Shown: piece after piece, positions 37,516-46,734 of the stretch
Layout: each line of letters starts with the position of its first letter
Numbering within the stretch: position 1 is the stretch's first letter
Origin: Erythrobacter ani
Lineage (GTDB): Bacteria; Pseudomonadota; Alphaproteobacteria; Sphingomonadales; Sphingomonadaceae
Length of the DNA stretch: 64,000 nt
Direction: 5' to 3'
Assembly: GCF_019204025.1 (NCBI RefSeq)
Contig: NZ_JAGSPB010000001.1
Coordinates: 806,001 to 870,000 of the forward strand
The notes under the pieces: model-generated
Database searches by the model: none
What the model saw: the letters and a program-made list of their open reading frames with translations, nothing else
What the model was told of the DNA's origin: nothing
Translations under genes and position numbers: made by a program

Positions 37516-38451
37516 ATGCTGATGGACTTCGGCAAGATGTTCGGACGGCGCAAACAGAAAGCGCCGCTCAGCCCGCTGACGATGACCCCGTTCGAAGAGA
37601 TCCTCGGGATCAACATGCGCAATGCGCTGATTGCGAAATACAATCCGCGCATCGCGATCGAACGCGCCCGCGATAAGGTCGCAGCCAAGGTAGCTTTGGA
37701 AGCGGCAGGGATCGCCTGCACTGGCACCGTCGCGGTCATCGACGATCACCAGAAACTGAACGCCTTCAAACCGACCCGGGACATGCCCGATTCCTGGGCG
37801 ATAAAACCCGCGCGAGGATCGCAGGGCGATGGTATTCTCCTCGCGGTGCGCAGGGAGGGTGATGTCTGGTATAAGGGATCGGGCACCCCGCTTACCGAGC
37901 AGGATGTCATGCACCACATCCAGAAAGTCGTCGATGGCGGGTTTTCCGGCGACACGGCGAGTGAAGATGCGGCGCTGATCGAGCCCCTGATCATCGCCGA
38001 CCCAACCCTCGCCGACCTTGTACCCGAAGGCTTGCCCGATCTGCGGGTAATCTGTCTGCATGACGAGCCGCTCATGGCGATGCTCAGGCTTCCCACGAAC
38101 GAGTCCGACGGCAAGGCAAACCTCCACCAACGGGCGATTGGAGCCGGGATATCGCTGGAGACCGGCCGGATCATTCGGGCACTCGTGCTAGGCGAGCCGA
38201 TCACTCACCATCCCGATACGGGCGCCAAGCTGATCGGGTATGAAGTGCCCGGCTGGGACCGCGTGCTCGAACTTGCTAGCAAGTGCGGGCCTGCCATCGG
38301 GCTTGGTTATAGTGGTTCCGACATTGTGCTCGACAAGAACGAGGGCCCGCTCATCATCGAAGTCAATGCGCACCCTGGCATCGAAATCCAGAACATCTGC
38401 CAACTAGGCCTGAAGGCGCAAATGGCCGCTGTCGGAGAAGATTTCAGGTAG
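37516..38451 (+). CDS. Alpha-L-glutamate-ligase-like ATP-grasp protein
   Basis: This 311-residue protein matches the RimK-related ligase family seen beside UUP1-type membrane proteins. It begins with the family's N-terminal pattern ILGINMRNALIAKYNPR, then has the ATP-grasp lysine segment AIKPARGSQGDGILL, LRVICLHDEPLMAMLRLPT, and the metal site at DIVLDKNEGPLIIEVNAHPG. The expected chemistry is ATP-driven peptide or amide bond formation; the acceptor is unknown. The ATG at 37516 is chosen because AGGAGG (37501-37506) is 9 bases upstream; an ATG at 37507 directly abuts it. It is the third gene of the barrel-7TM-ligase operon and converges with pstS. Confidence 0.78.
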   Translation: MLMDFGKMFGRRKQKAPLSPLTMTPFEEILGINMRNALIAKYNPRIAIERARDKVAAKVALEAAGIACTGTVAVIDDHQKLNAFKPTRDMPDSWAIKPARGSQGDGILLAVRREGDVWYKGSGTPLTEQDVMHHIQKVVDGGFSGDTASEDAALIEPLIIADPTLADLVPEGLPDLRVICLHDEPLMAMLRLPTNESDGKANLHQRAIGAGISLETGRIIRALVLGEPITHHPDTGAKLIGYEVPGWDRVLELASKCGPAIGLGYSGSDIVLDKNEGPLIIEVNAHPGIEIQNICQLGLKAQMAAVGEDFR

Positions 38452-38467
38452 CTCGAAAGCCGCCAAA

Positions 38468-39553
38468 CTAGCTTTCCGTGACGGCCTGTCCTGCGTCCGC
38501 CGCTTCACCGGTAAGGTCCGCTCGGGTCATCACGATCAGTTCGTTCACCTTCCGCTCGTTCTCCGCCATCTTCTCGGGCGGTGATGCAACCATGCCGATG
38601 CGCGCAAGCGGGCCATCGACAGACCAGCTCTTCACCCATTCCTGCAGGAACGCGTCGAGGCCGGGGATGGCGCGCATATGCGCCTTTTTCACATAGACAT
38701 AGAGCGGCCGGGCGCCCGGGTAATCGAAATTGGCAATATTCTCGTAGGTCGGATCGACCCCGTTCATCGGCAGGCCTTGCACCTTGTCCGAATTTTCATC
38801 GAGGTATGAGAAACCGAATACCCCGACAGCCCGGGGATTGCTCTCGATCTTTTGGACGATGAGATTGTCCTGTTCACCCTGGTCCACGTACGAGCCATCG
38901 GAGCGCACCTCGGTGCAAATCTGTTGGTGGCGATCCTCGTCCTGCTCCTTGAGCGCCTTCATTTGCGGATTGCTGTCGCATCCGGCTTCGAGGACAAGCT
39001 CCTTCAATGCATCGCGTGTACCCGATGTGCTGGGCGGACCGTAAACGAGTATCGGAACATCCGGGAGCGACGGATCGACATCGGACCAGTTCTGCGCGGT
39101 CTGCTCTTCACCATACGGGTTCGCCGCCAGCGCTTCATATACGATTCTCGGTGACAGATTCAGCTCGATACCGCCGGCTGCAGAGGCGAACGCAATCCCG
39201 TCAAGTCCGACCTGCAGCTCGATGACTTCCTCAACGCCGTTAGCGAGACAGCGTTCGAATTCCGACAGCTTCATCCGGCGTGAAGCGTTGGCCATATCCG
39301 GGGAATCCGCGCCGACCTTTGAACAGAACAGCTGGATGCCCCCGCCTGTGCCGGTGGACTCGATGAGAGGCGATTTGTTGTCGGGATTGGAGCGCGCGTA
39401 GCTCTCGGCCACCTGTTTTGCGAATGGATAGACAGTCGAAGAACCCACGGCCCGAATGGAATCGCGCGAACCGCCGCCTCCGCCGTCGCACGCCGAAACA
39501 GTGAAGGCCGCGGCCCCAAGGCATCCCAGAATGAAAGCTCTAGTGGTTGTCAA
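38468..39553 (-). CDS. pstS: Phosphate ABC transporter substrate-binding lipoprotein
   Basis: PstS captures phosphate in the periplasm for the PstCAB importer. The 361 residues start with a lipoprotein signal whose lipobox is TVSAC (C22), so it is membrane-anchored, unlike E. coli PstS. Phosphate-binding hallmarks are AVGSSTVYPF, STGTGGGIQLFC and the PPSTSGTRDAL segment. The start is TTG at 39553 with GGAG 7 bases upstream; the overlapping ATG in another frame is not used. pstCAB is absent from the window. A putative Pho box lies 38 bases upstream. The other phosphate gene here is the alkaline phosphatase at 57.8 kb. Confidence 0.93.
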   Translation of the reverse strand: MTTTRAFILGCLGAAAFTVSACDGGGGGSRDSIRAVGSSTVYPFAKQVAESYARSNPDNKSPLIESTGTGGGIQLFCSKVGADSPDMANASRRMKLSEFERCLANGVEEVIELQVGLDGIAFASAAGGIELNLSPRIVYEALAANPYGEEQTAQNWSDVDPSLPDVPILVYGPPSTSGTRDALKELVLEAGCDSNPQMKALKEQDEDRHQQICTEVRSDGSYVDQGEQDNLIVQKIESNPRAVGVFGFSYLDENSDKVQGLPMNGVDPTYENIANFDYPGARPLYVYVKKAHMRAIPGLDAFLQEWVKSWSVDGPLARIGMVASPPEKMAENERKVNELIVMTRADLTGEAADAGQAVTES

Positions 39554-39591
39554 ATTTCATCTCCAAGCAGAGAAGTGCGCTAATGCCGGGT

Positions 39592-39610
39592 TGTGACATC
39601 CGCATGACCG
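39592..39610 (-). promoter_or_regulatory. Putative Pho box upstream of pstS
   Basis: Read on the minus strand the site is CGGTCATGCGGATGTCACA: two GTCA-centred half-sites spaced 11 bases apart, close to the Pho box consensus of two CTGTCAT repeats separated by 4 bases. A CATTAG element follows at a distance suitable for a -10. This would place pstS under PhoB control. Confidence 0.5.
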
Positions 39611-39760
39611 TTGTCTGATAGACCGTCCGACAAGCGGGCAGCGCCATGGTTAATGAATCGGTCACTGAGGCGGCCATATTCGCTGCAATTGCAGGTATTT
39701 TGTCGCTTAACATGCCCTGATGTAAACCCATTGTAAGGGGTTCCAGACTAGTTTTGGGGC

Positions 39761-41503
39761 GTGCTGAACCTACCTTTCATCAGACAGCTTTTTTCGCTCG
39801 CCGCGCTGCTCACGCTGATTTTGGCCGTGCCTGCGGGCGCGCAAGAGCCTGGCAAGTCCGTGTTGCCAACGACGTGCCATGCTTCCTCGGAGCAGTCCCG
39901 TACGTTTGAGGAAATGACTGCGCCGGCAATGTGGAGCTGCGAAGCTGAAGGCTTCAGAACGGATCAACCCGTCGGATGGCTTCGTTTCGATGCCGCCTAC
40001 TGGCAGGCCGAGCCCACGCCACGCTTTTTCTTCAGCCGGATCGCGCGGTTCGAAAGTATTGCCTTTGCAGCGGTTGACGACGACGGCACCATGCGCACAG
40101 CGACATTCGCCGAAAACGAAGCGACAACCTTTGCGGGCGGTCCGGTTTTCCGTCTGCCGCTGCCGGAATTGCGGCCCGACACGGCGGTCCTGCTCGTGCG
40201 GATCGATCGCCCTCATTCAGTGCCTCTTTTGGCAGAGGCACGATTGGCGGCCGATCCTTTGAGCCCGCACTGGTCGATGACGCAGATGATGGTCCTGGCG
40301 ATGGTCATCGGAATGCTGCTGCTTCCGCTGCTGTTCGATCTGGGCTTCTTCGCGGTCTTGCGCGAACGCTTCGTCGCTCTTCACGCGGTGATGGTCGTCG
40401 CGATGATTTGCTATGTGCTTTTTGCAGGAGGCCTGATCAGTCTGGTCGTCAGCCTGCCGGTCGCGGTCGTCGCCATCGCTGGACCACTTGCATGGGCAGT
40501 GGGATGCGGGACCTCCGCCTTGTTTCTTGCCAAGTTTCTGGAAGTGGATGCGCAGTCCAAACAGATGCACATCCTGACCAAAGCGGTCGGGATCTGGACG
40601 ATAATCGTGCCTGGCTTCTTCGCCCTGCAACTGCACGCCACGCAGACTTTCGACGATTGGCTGTATTTCTACACCTTTATGCCAACGATCGCCGTCATCA
40701 GCGCGGCACTGGTAGAGGCAGTTCTTCGCGGCAGCAGGTCTGCCCGGTTCGTGACCGTCGCGTGGATTCCCCTGATCCTCGCCTCAATCGAGCGCCTGTG
40801 GCGCGGTCTCGGTGTATATGTCGGTCCGCCGGAGCTCGATCTCCTGCTGTTCGTCGCGACCGGATTCGAAGTCACGATCATAAGCCTCGCGATTGCTGAC
40901 CGGTTCTTCGCGATCCGGCGCGAACGCGACGAAGCAGTCGAGAACGCCGAGGAATTGTCGCGGCTGTCCGAACGCGACTCCCTGACAGGGTTGATGAACC
41001 GCCGCGCCATCACGGCCCGGTTCCCGGAACTCATCGCCAAAGGGTTCGACACGTTTGCGCTCGTCGATCTCGACAGGTTCAAGGAGGTGAATGACGTACA
41101 CGGGCATCAGGCCGGGGATGCAGCGCTGGTCGCATCCGCCGAAGCCTTGCGGGTTCGTGGTGGGCGCGACAGCATTCCAGTCCGGCTGGGCGGGGAAGAA
41201 TTCGTGGTGCTTCTGAGAGGGCCCGACGCCATCAACCGTGTAGAGGCGCTACGCCGCGCCATTCCTCTTCATGTCGCGCGCAAGATACCCGGACTTGAAA
41301 AACCCCTCACCGCTAGCATGGGCGTTGTCGAGATGCCGCGATCGGCAACCGGAGGGATGACATTTGAGGATTTTTATGCGCGCGCCGACACGCTGCTTTA
41401 CGACGCCAAGAAAGCCGGGCGCAACCGCATGAATTACGAGCGGATGAAAATCTTCAGCGAAGCCCCCGCCCCGCGAAGTGGAAGACGGAACCGCGCCGCC
41501 TAG
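39761..41503 (+). CDS. Membrane-bound diguanylate cyclase (7TM sensor plus GGDEF)
   Basis: The 580-residue protein probably makes cyclic di-GMP in response to an envelope signal. It has a signal peptide (about 1-27), a periplasmic domain with two cysteines (about 30-165), seven transmembrane helices (about 170-385) in the style of 7TMR-DISM receptors, a short coiled coil (RRERDEAVENAEELSRLSER), and a GGDEF domain with SLTGLMNRRA and the active-site motif GGEEF. The I-site RxxD five residues before the motif is not evident (RDSIPVRLGGEEF has RD only). The start is GTG at 39761 behind GGGG. It is divergent from pstS and converges with the thioesterase gene 7 bases away. Confidence 0.88.
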   Translation: MLNLPFIRQLFSLAALLTLILAVPAGAQEPGKSVLPTTCHASSEQSRTFEEMTAPAMWSCEAEGFRTDQPVGWLRFDAAYWQAEPTPRFFFSRIARFESIAFAAVDDDGTMRTATFAENEATTFAGGPVFRLPLPELRPDTAVLLVRIDRPHSVPLLAEARLAADPLSPHWSMTQMMVLAMVIGMLLLPLLFDLGFFAVLRERFVALHAVMVVAMICYVLFAGGLISLVVSLPVAVVAIAGPLAWAVGCGTSALFLAKFLEVDAQSKQMHILTKAVGIWTIIVPGFFALQLHATQTFDDWLYFYTFMPTIAVISAALVEAVLRGSRSARFVTVAWIPLILASIERLWRGLGVYVGPPELDLLLFVATGFEVTIISLAIADRFFAIRRERDEAVENAEELSRLSERDSLTGLMNRRAITARFPELIAKGFDTFALVDLDRFKEVNDVHGHQAGDAALVASAEALRVRGGRDSIPVRLGGEEFVVLLRGPDAINRVEALRRAIPLHVARKIPGLEKPLTASMGVVEMPRSATGGMTFEDFYARADTLLYDAKKAGRNRMNYERMKIFSEAPAPRSGRRNRAA

Positions 41504-41510
41504 CACCAAG

Positions 41511-41909
41511 CTAACTTGTCTGAAACGGCGCGATCACTTCGGGTCTGACCCGCGCCAGTCGCTGGGTTTCCTTGTCGAGCATCGCCCAGGTCGTCTGAGC
41601 CGAAACGAGCCGCTTTCCTGCCTCGCTGGTAAATTCGACATGGCGCACCGACTTCGCGCCGCGAGGCGGATCGGGAATCCATGTCTCGCCGTGAGCCACT
41701 TCACCCTCGGCGATATTGCCGCGATAATCGATCTCGTGCCGGATCACGACCCAGAAGAACTGCTCGTGATCGACAGGCCGCGCAACCGCATCCCAATGCG
41801 CGGTTGCGAGGTCCTGAATCCACTGTACCCAGACCGAATTGTTGACGTGGCCGAGCTCGTCGATGTGGTCGGGAGCAGCGGTGAAGACCCGGGCGAAGCG
41901 AGTTGTCAC
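41511..41909 (-). CDS. Hot-dog fold acyl-CoA thioesterase
   Basis: This 132-residue protein is of the 4HBT/YbgC group. The N-terminal part DHIDELGHVNNSVWVQWIQDLATAHWD contains the D-x-x-G-H-V-N-N catalytic region, where Asp acts in 4-hydroxybenzoyl-CoA thioesterase-like enzymes. RHEIDYRGNIAEGE continues the fold. It probably hydrolyses a short- or medium-chain acyl-CoA or aryl-CoA. The start is GTG at 41909, overlapping the stop of the HAD gene as GTGA. It belongs to the minus-strand set S9 peptidase - HAD phosphatase - thioesterase. Confidence 0.85.
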   Translation of the reverse strand: MTTRFARVFTAAPDHIDELGHVNNSVWVQWIQDLATAHWDAVARPVDHEQFFWVVIRHEIDYRGNIAEGEVAHGETWIPDPPRGAKSVRHVEFTSEAGKRLVSAQTTWAMLDKETQRLARVRPEVIAPFQTS

Positions 41910-42514
41910 ATTACCACTCCCAGAGCGCGCAGGCTGTCGCGCGCGGCTGCCGCATCGGTGAAGACGAAAGCCTCCATCCCTGCGGCCCTGGCGCCTTCTA
42001 CATTGCGCTCGACATCGTCCATGAAGACGCTTTCGCCCGGTTCGATCCCAGCCGTATCGAGCAACCAGCGATAGATGCGCGGATCGGGCTTGAGCACACC
42101 GATCTCGGCGGACACCGCCGCGACATCGAATAGCGGCCAGAAATCGTGGACATCTTTGAGGAGCGCGACGATTTCGTGAACGTTGTCGGTGATCGAGAAC
42201 AACCGGTATCCGGCATCCTTCAGTGCGTGCATCATGGCGAGCGTATCGGACTTGATCGGGAAGCTGGTGAAAAGCGCTTGGAACAGTTGGTCAACCTCTT
42301 CGGGTGACCATCCCTCTTCGATATATCGAGGCTTCGTTTCCGGAATTGTCAATTCGCCGCGATTGAGCGCGAGGAAGATCGGATGTCCTCTCAAGGGCGA
42401 GACGTAATCGTGCGCCTCGACCCGTTCGGACCCGAATGCGGCCCGTTCGATTCCTACCGGGTCCCACGGGACGATAACGTTACCGACATCGAAGACGATG
42501 TTGCGGATCGCCAC
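41906..42514 (-). CDS. HAD superfamily hydrolase (YihX-like)
   Basis: This 202-residue phosphatase-like protein has motif I FDVGNVIVPWD, with the nucleophile Asp followed by Val-Gly rather than the usual DxD; E. coli YihX (alpha-glucose-1-phosphate phosphatase) has the same D-x-G form. Motif II is SITDN, motif III is K165 in VLKPDPRIY, and motif IV is FMDDVERN. A helical cap lies at about 15-85. It probably acts on a sugar phosphate. The start is GTG at 42514, with AAGGG just upstream and the S9 peptidase stop 5 bases away. It is coupled to the thioesterase gene downstream. Confidence 0.83.
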   Translation of the reverse strand: MAIRNIVFDVGNVIVPWDPVGIERAAFGSERVEAHDYVSPLRGHPIFLALNRGELTIPETKPRYIEEGWSPEEVDQLFQALFTSFPIKSDTLAMMHALKDAGYRLFSITDNVHEIVALLKDVHDFWPLFDVAAVSAEIGVLKPDPRIYRWLLDTAGIEPGESVFMDDVERNVEGARAAGMEAFVFTDAAAARDSLRALGVVM

Positions 42515-42519
42515 CGCCC

Positions 42520-44703
42520 TTAGTCCTCGACGCCTTCGGCCATTCCCATCTGCCACAGGATAAAGGCATATTCCTCTGCGGTCTCGTAAAGCGAGTTCCA
42601 ACGCCCCGACTTGCCTCCGTGGCCTGCGCCCATATTGGTCTTGAGCAGCAGCACGTTATCGTCGGTCTTGTGCTCGCGCAGCTTGGCAACCCACTTTGCG
42701 GGCTCCCAATACGTCACGCGCGGATCATTGAGGCCAGCAGTGACGAGCAGCGGCGGATAATCCTGCGCCGTCACCTGATCGTATGGCGAGTACGACAAGA
42801 TATAGGCAAACGCCTGTTTGCTCTCGATCGGGTTGCCCCATTCCTGCCACTCGCCCGGCGTCAGCGGAAGCTCTTCATTCAGCATCGTGTTCAGCACGTC
42901 GACGAACGGCACGTGTGCGACCACCGCCCCGTATTGCGCCGGGTCCTGGTTGATGATTGCTCCCATCAATTCGCCGCCTGCCGATCCGCCGCTGGCGGTC
43001 ACCTTGCCTTCGGCGGTGTAGCCTTTCGCGATCAGGCCGCGCCCGACATCGACGAAATCGTTGAAAGTATTGGTCCGCTCGTTGAGCTTGCCCTGGAGAT
43101 ACCAGCGCCGCCCCAGATCATCGCCGCCGCGAATATGCGCGATGGCGTAGGCGAACCCGCGATCGACAAGGCTGAGGCGCGTGGTCGAAAACCCCGGAGG
43201 CACGGCATAGCCGTAAGCTCCGTAGGCGTAGAGATGCAGCGGGCCGCCAGCAGGGCGATCCTTGCGCATGACGATGCTCACCGGAACCATCGTTCCGTCT
43301 CGCGCCTGAATTTCGATCCGTTCGGTCTTGTATAGGTTGGCATCGTAGCCGCTCGGTATTTCCTGTTGCTTGAGCTGTTCGAGCGAGCGGCTCGCGACGT
43401 CGTAATCGAATACGGTGTCAGGCGTAATCATGCTCTCGTATGACAACCGCAGTTTTGTTTGGTCGTATTCCGGATTGTTCGAAAGCCCCGCATTGTAGCT
43501 CGCCTCAGGGAACGCGATCGGGCTCGCACTGCCCGGCGCATCGTAAGTGCGCAATTGCACCTGATCGAGTCCGTTGAGGCGCCCTTCCGTTACGAAGAAA
43601 TCCTTGAAGAGATCGAAACCGGTGAGATAAAATTCGTCTGTTCCCGCAATCACTGTCGCCCATTCGCCGGGCGCATCGATCGATGCCTTGGCGAGCCGGA
43701 AATTCAGGTGATCGTCATTGGTAAGCACGAACAACTCGCCGTCGCGAATGTCGATATTGTATTCGACACCTTTTTCCCGCGGCTTGACCAGGATCTGCTC
43801 GCCGGTCGGATTGTCGGCGGACACGAACCGCACTTCGCTGGTTTCGTTATCGCCGGTCGCGATGATCAGATAGTCTTCCTGCGCGGACAGTCCCGCGCCG
43901 ACCCGGAACGAAATGTCATCCTCTGTGAATATCTCGACATCCTCGCCGGTCGGTGTGCCGATAGTGTGGAGGCGAACATTATTGACCCGCCAATTGTCAT
44001 CGACCTTGCTGTAAGCGAGCACGGTATCGTCCTTCAGCCATGTCAGACCTGAAAGCGTCTCGGGAATTTCGTCGGCAAGCAGTTCGCCGGTTTGCAAATC
44101 CTTGATTCGGACCGTGAAGCGTTCAGACCCGTTGGTGTCGGTGGAATAGGCAAGATAGCGCCCGTTCTTGCTGACCGAAGTCGCGCCGAGCCGAAAGTAT
44201 TCCAGGCCATCTGCAAGCGCGGTTTCATCGAGGATAAGCTGGTCGTCGCCGCCCGCCACCGGTTTGCGCCAGTGCTTGCGATATTGCGCGCCTTCTTCGA
44301 ATTCGGACCAGTAAAGGTAATCGCCCCGGCGCTGCGGAACCGTGCTGTCGTCCTCTTTGATGCGCGCGCGCATCTCGGTGAACAGCGCCTCGGTCAGTTC
44401 CTTCTGCGGCGCCATCTTCGCCTCGAACCAGGCGTTTTCGGCCTTGAGGTACTCCAGTACGTTTTCGTCATCCACCACTGGATAGGACTTGTCGTGGAGC
44501 CAATCATACGGATCGGAGATCGTGATGCCGTGACGGGTATAGCTATGCTCGCGCTTTTCGGCGACGGGCGGAGACGTAGGAGCAGCATTGTCGGATGTGG
44601 TCACGCCGGTTTGGTCCTCATTGATGGTTGCGTTGGCCTGAAACGGCAGGGCGAAAGCAAGCGCGGCCGCGAATGCTGGTCGGGTCATGAAAGGAAGCAT
44701 CAT
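42520..44703 (-). CDS. Exported S9 family peptidase (oligopeptidase B-like)
   Basis: This 727-residue serine peptidase cuts short peptides, usually after basic residues if it is a true oligopeptidase B. It has a signal peptide (about 1-24, MTRPAFAAALAFALPFQANA). The seven-blade beta-propeller covers about 90-430, and the hydrolase domain carries the nucleophile in GGSAGGELMGA, Asp in GLNDPRV and His in GAGHGGKSGRW. The N-terminal pattern HGITISDPYDWLHD is typical of the S9A/PtrB group. ATG at 44703 is chosen by the signal peptide; the frame remains open 99 bases upstream without homology. It is divergent from the aminopeptidase P gene. Confidence 0.9.
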   Translation of the reverse strand: MMLPFMTRPAFAAALAFALPFQANATINEDQTGVTTSDNAAPTSPPVAEKREHSYTRHGITISDPYDWLHDKSYPVVDDENVLEYLKAENAWFEAKMAPQKELTEALFTEMRARIKEDDSTVPQRRGDYLYWSEFEEGAQYRKHWRKPVAGGDDQLILDETALADGLEYFRLGATSVSKNGRYLAYSTDTNGSERFTVRIKDLQTGELLADEIPETLSGLTWLKDDTVLAYSKVDDNWRVNNVRLHTIGTPTGEDVEIFTEDDISFRVGAGLSAQEDYLIIATGDNETSEVRFVSADNPTGEQILVKPREKGVEYNIDIRDGELFVLTNDDHLNFRLAKASIDAPGEWATVIAGTDEFYLTGFDLFKDFFVTEGRLNGLDQVQLRTYDAPGSASPIAFPEASYNAGLSNNPEYDQTKLRLSYESMITPDTVFDYDVASRSLEQLKQQEIPSGYDANLYKTERIEIQARDGTMVPVSIVMRKDRPAGGPLHLYAYGAYGYAVPPGFSTTRLSLVDRGFAYAIAHIRGGDDLGRRWYLQGKLNERTNTFNDFVDVGRGLIAKGYTAEGKVTASGGSAGGELMGAIINQDPAQYGAVVAHVPFVDVLNTMLNEELPLTPGEWQEWGNPIESKQAFAYILSYSPYDQVTAQDYPPLLVTAGLNDPRVTYWEPAKWVAKLREHKTDDNVLLLKTNMGAGHGGKSGRWNSLYETAEEYAFILWQMGMAEGVED

Positions 44704-44831
44704 GGAAAACTCGCATTTGAGCGACGCAAGATCGCTCGGGTGGAAAGCGGCCGCGATCCGGCCTATGTGATGGGGTAGTAATGACAATTTCGCGCAGCAC
44801 AATGCCGCGCGTAAAGCAGGACGATAACCCC

Positions 44832-46649
44832 ATGCTGATGCAGACCCATGAAGCCCGCCTGAAAGCCCTGCGTGAAGAGCTGAAGCGCCGCGATGTCGAT
44901 GGTTTCATCATCCCGATTTCGGATGAGCATATGAGCGAATATGTGGGCGACTACGCGCAGAGATTGCATTGGCTGACAGGATTCGGCGGGTCGGCGGGCT
45001 TTGCTGCGGTCACGCGCAACCACGCCGCGATCTTCGTCGATGGCAGATACACCGTACAGGTGAGGGATCAGGTGGACGAAAGCCTGTTCCAATATCGCAG
45101 CATCCCCGGCGACAGCCTTGGCGCGTGGCTGATCGAAAACACCGGTAATGGCGCGAAGATCGCCTACGACCCCTGGCTGCATACATGGCGCTGGGTGGAG
45201 GCACTGGAAGAGGTCGTGGGGCCCAAGGGCATCGCCATGGTTCCCGCGACCAGCAATCCGATCGACGCCGTATGGGGTGATCAGCCGGAACCTTCGAATG
45301 CCGCCGCAATCGTCCATGACAATGATCTTTCCGGCCGCCCTTCGGCGGAAAAACGTGCAGAGATTGCCGACTGGCTCACCGCAAACGATCTCGACGCGGT
45401 GGTCATCCCCGCGCTCGATTCGGTGGCGTGGCTGCTCAACATCAGAGGTGCCGATGTTTCGCACACGCCGGTCGCGCTGTCCTATGTCATCGCGCACAAG
45501 GATGGGCGAGCAGAGCTATTCATCGCTCCCGACAAGATCACACCCGAAGTCACCCAGCACCTCGGGAATGCCGTCAGCGTACGCGATCGCGATCAGTTCG
45601 AAACCGCTCTCGGCGAATTTTCGGGCAAGCGGGTCAGCGTTGATCCCGATTTCGGCGTCGTCGGCATTGCGCAGGGTCTGCGCGCAGGCGGCGCTGACTT
45701 CGTATTCAAGCAAGACCCGACGATCTTGGCCAAGGCGATCAAGAACCCTGCCGAACAGCAGGGACAGCGCGACGCGCAGGAGCGCGACGGCGCCGCAGTC
45801 AGCCGCTTTCTCTGCTGGCTCGAAAAAACCGCCCCTGTCGGCGAAATCGATGAACTCACTGCTGCGGCCAAACTCGAAGGGTTTCGCCGCGAGCACGGCG
45901 ACCTGCGCGATACGTCATTCGATACGATCAGCGCCGCAACGGGCCATGCCGCACTTCCGCATTACAAGGTCGATGAAGAAACCAACATCCCAATCCCGCC
46001 CGGCTCGATCTACCTGGTCGATAGCGGGGGGCAATATCCGGCCGGAACCACCGACATAACGCGCACCGTATGGATCAACTCGGCCGACGGTTCAGCGCAG
46101 CCGACAACGGATATGAAAGACCGCTTCACCCGCGTGCTCAAGGGGCACATCCAGATAGACCAGCTCATCTTCCCGCAAGGGACCAATGGCGGCCAGATCG
46201 ACGCGCTGGCGCGGCAATATCTGTGGGAAGCGGGCGTCGATTACGCGCACGGCACCGGCCACGGTGTTGGCAGCTTCCTCGGCGTGCACGAAGGCCCGCA
46301 GCGCATCGCCAAGCCGAGCGGCGGGCAGGCGGGCACATCGCAGGAGCTGTTTGCAGGCATGATCCTTTCAAACGAGCCAGGCTATTACAAAGCGGGCGAA
46401 TACGGCATTCGGATCGAGAACCTCGTGCTGACCGTCGAGCAAGATATCGAGGGTGCCGAAGGGCGCTTTCTCGGGTTCGAGACACTCACATTCGTGCCGC
46501 TCGATCGCACCCTGATTGAAAAAGGCCTGCTGACGGTGGACGAAATCGCGTGGGTCGATCGCTATCACCAGCGCGTTTCGGCACTGATTGCGCCGCAATT
46601 ACAAGGCGATGACCTTGCCTGGCTGGACCGTCACACACGGCCGCTTTGA
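44832..46649 (+). CDS. Xaa-Pro aminopeptidase (M24B)
   Basis: The 605-residue enzyme removes an N-terminal residue preceding proline. It has the three-domain architecture of the long aminopeptidase P group: two creatinase-like N-terminal domains (SDEHMSEYVGDYAQRLHWLTGF at the start) and the pita-bread M24 domain. Metal ligands are visible in LVDSGGQY (Asp), GTTDITRT (Asp), HGTGHGVG (His), and in the Glu residues of SNEPGYY and GIRIENL. There is no signal peptide, so it is cytosolic. ATG at 44832 is preferred (AGGA 10 bases upstream and homology starts here); ATG at 44781 would add 17 residues. Confidence 0.93.
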   Translation: MLMQTHEARLKALREELKRRDVDGFIIPISDEHMSEYVGDYAQRLHWLTGFGGSAGFAAVTRNHAAIFVDGRYTVQVRDQVDESLFQYRSIPGDSLGAWLIENTGNGAKIAYDPWLHTWRWVEALEEVVGPKGIAMVPATSNPIDAVWGDQPEPSNAAAIVHDNDLSGRPSAEKRAEIADWLTANDLDAVVIPALDSVAWLLNIRGADVSHTPVALSYVIAHKDGRAELFIAPDKITPEVTQHLGNAVSVRDRDQFETALGEFSGKRVSVDPDFGVVGIAQGLRAGGADFVFKQDPTILAKAIKNPAEQQGQRDAQERDGAAVSRFLCWLEKTAPVGEIDELTAAAKLEGFRREHGDLRDTSFDTISAATGHAALPHYKVDEETNIPIPPGSIYLVDSGGQYPAGTTDITRTVWINSADGSAQPTTDMKDRFTRVLKGHIQIDQLIFPQGTNGGQIDALARQYLWEAGVDYAHGTGHGVGSFLGVHEGPQRIAKPSGGQAGTSQELFAGMILSNEPGYYKAGEYGIRIENLVLTVEQDIEGAEGRFLGFETLTFVPLDRTLIEKGLLTVDEIAWVDRYHQRVSALIAPQLQGDDLAWLDRHTRPL

Positions 46650-46734
46650 GGCCGCTTGTCGACTACTATTTGTTCCTGTAATGTTCTTCCACCGCGAGTC
46701 GCAGCGCGGCCATTCGATACGGGAGGAACTCAAC

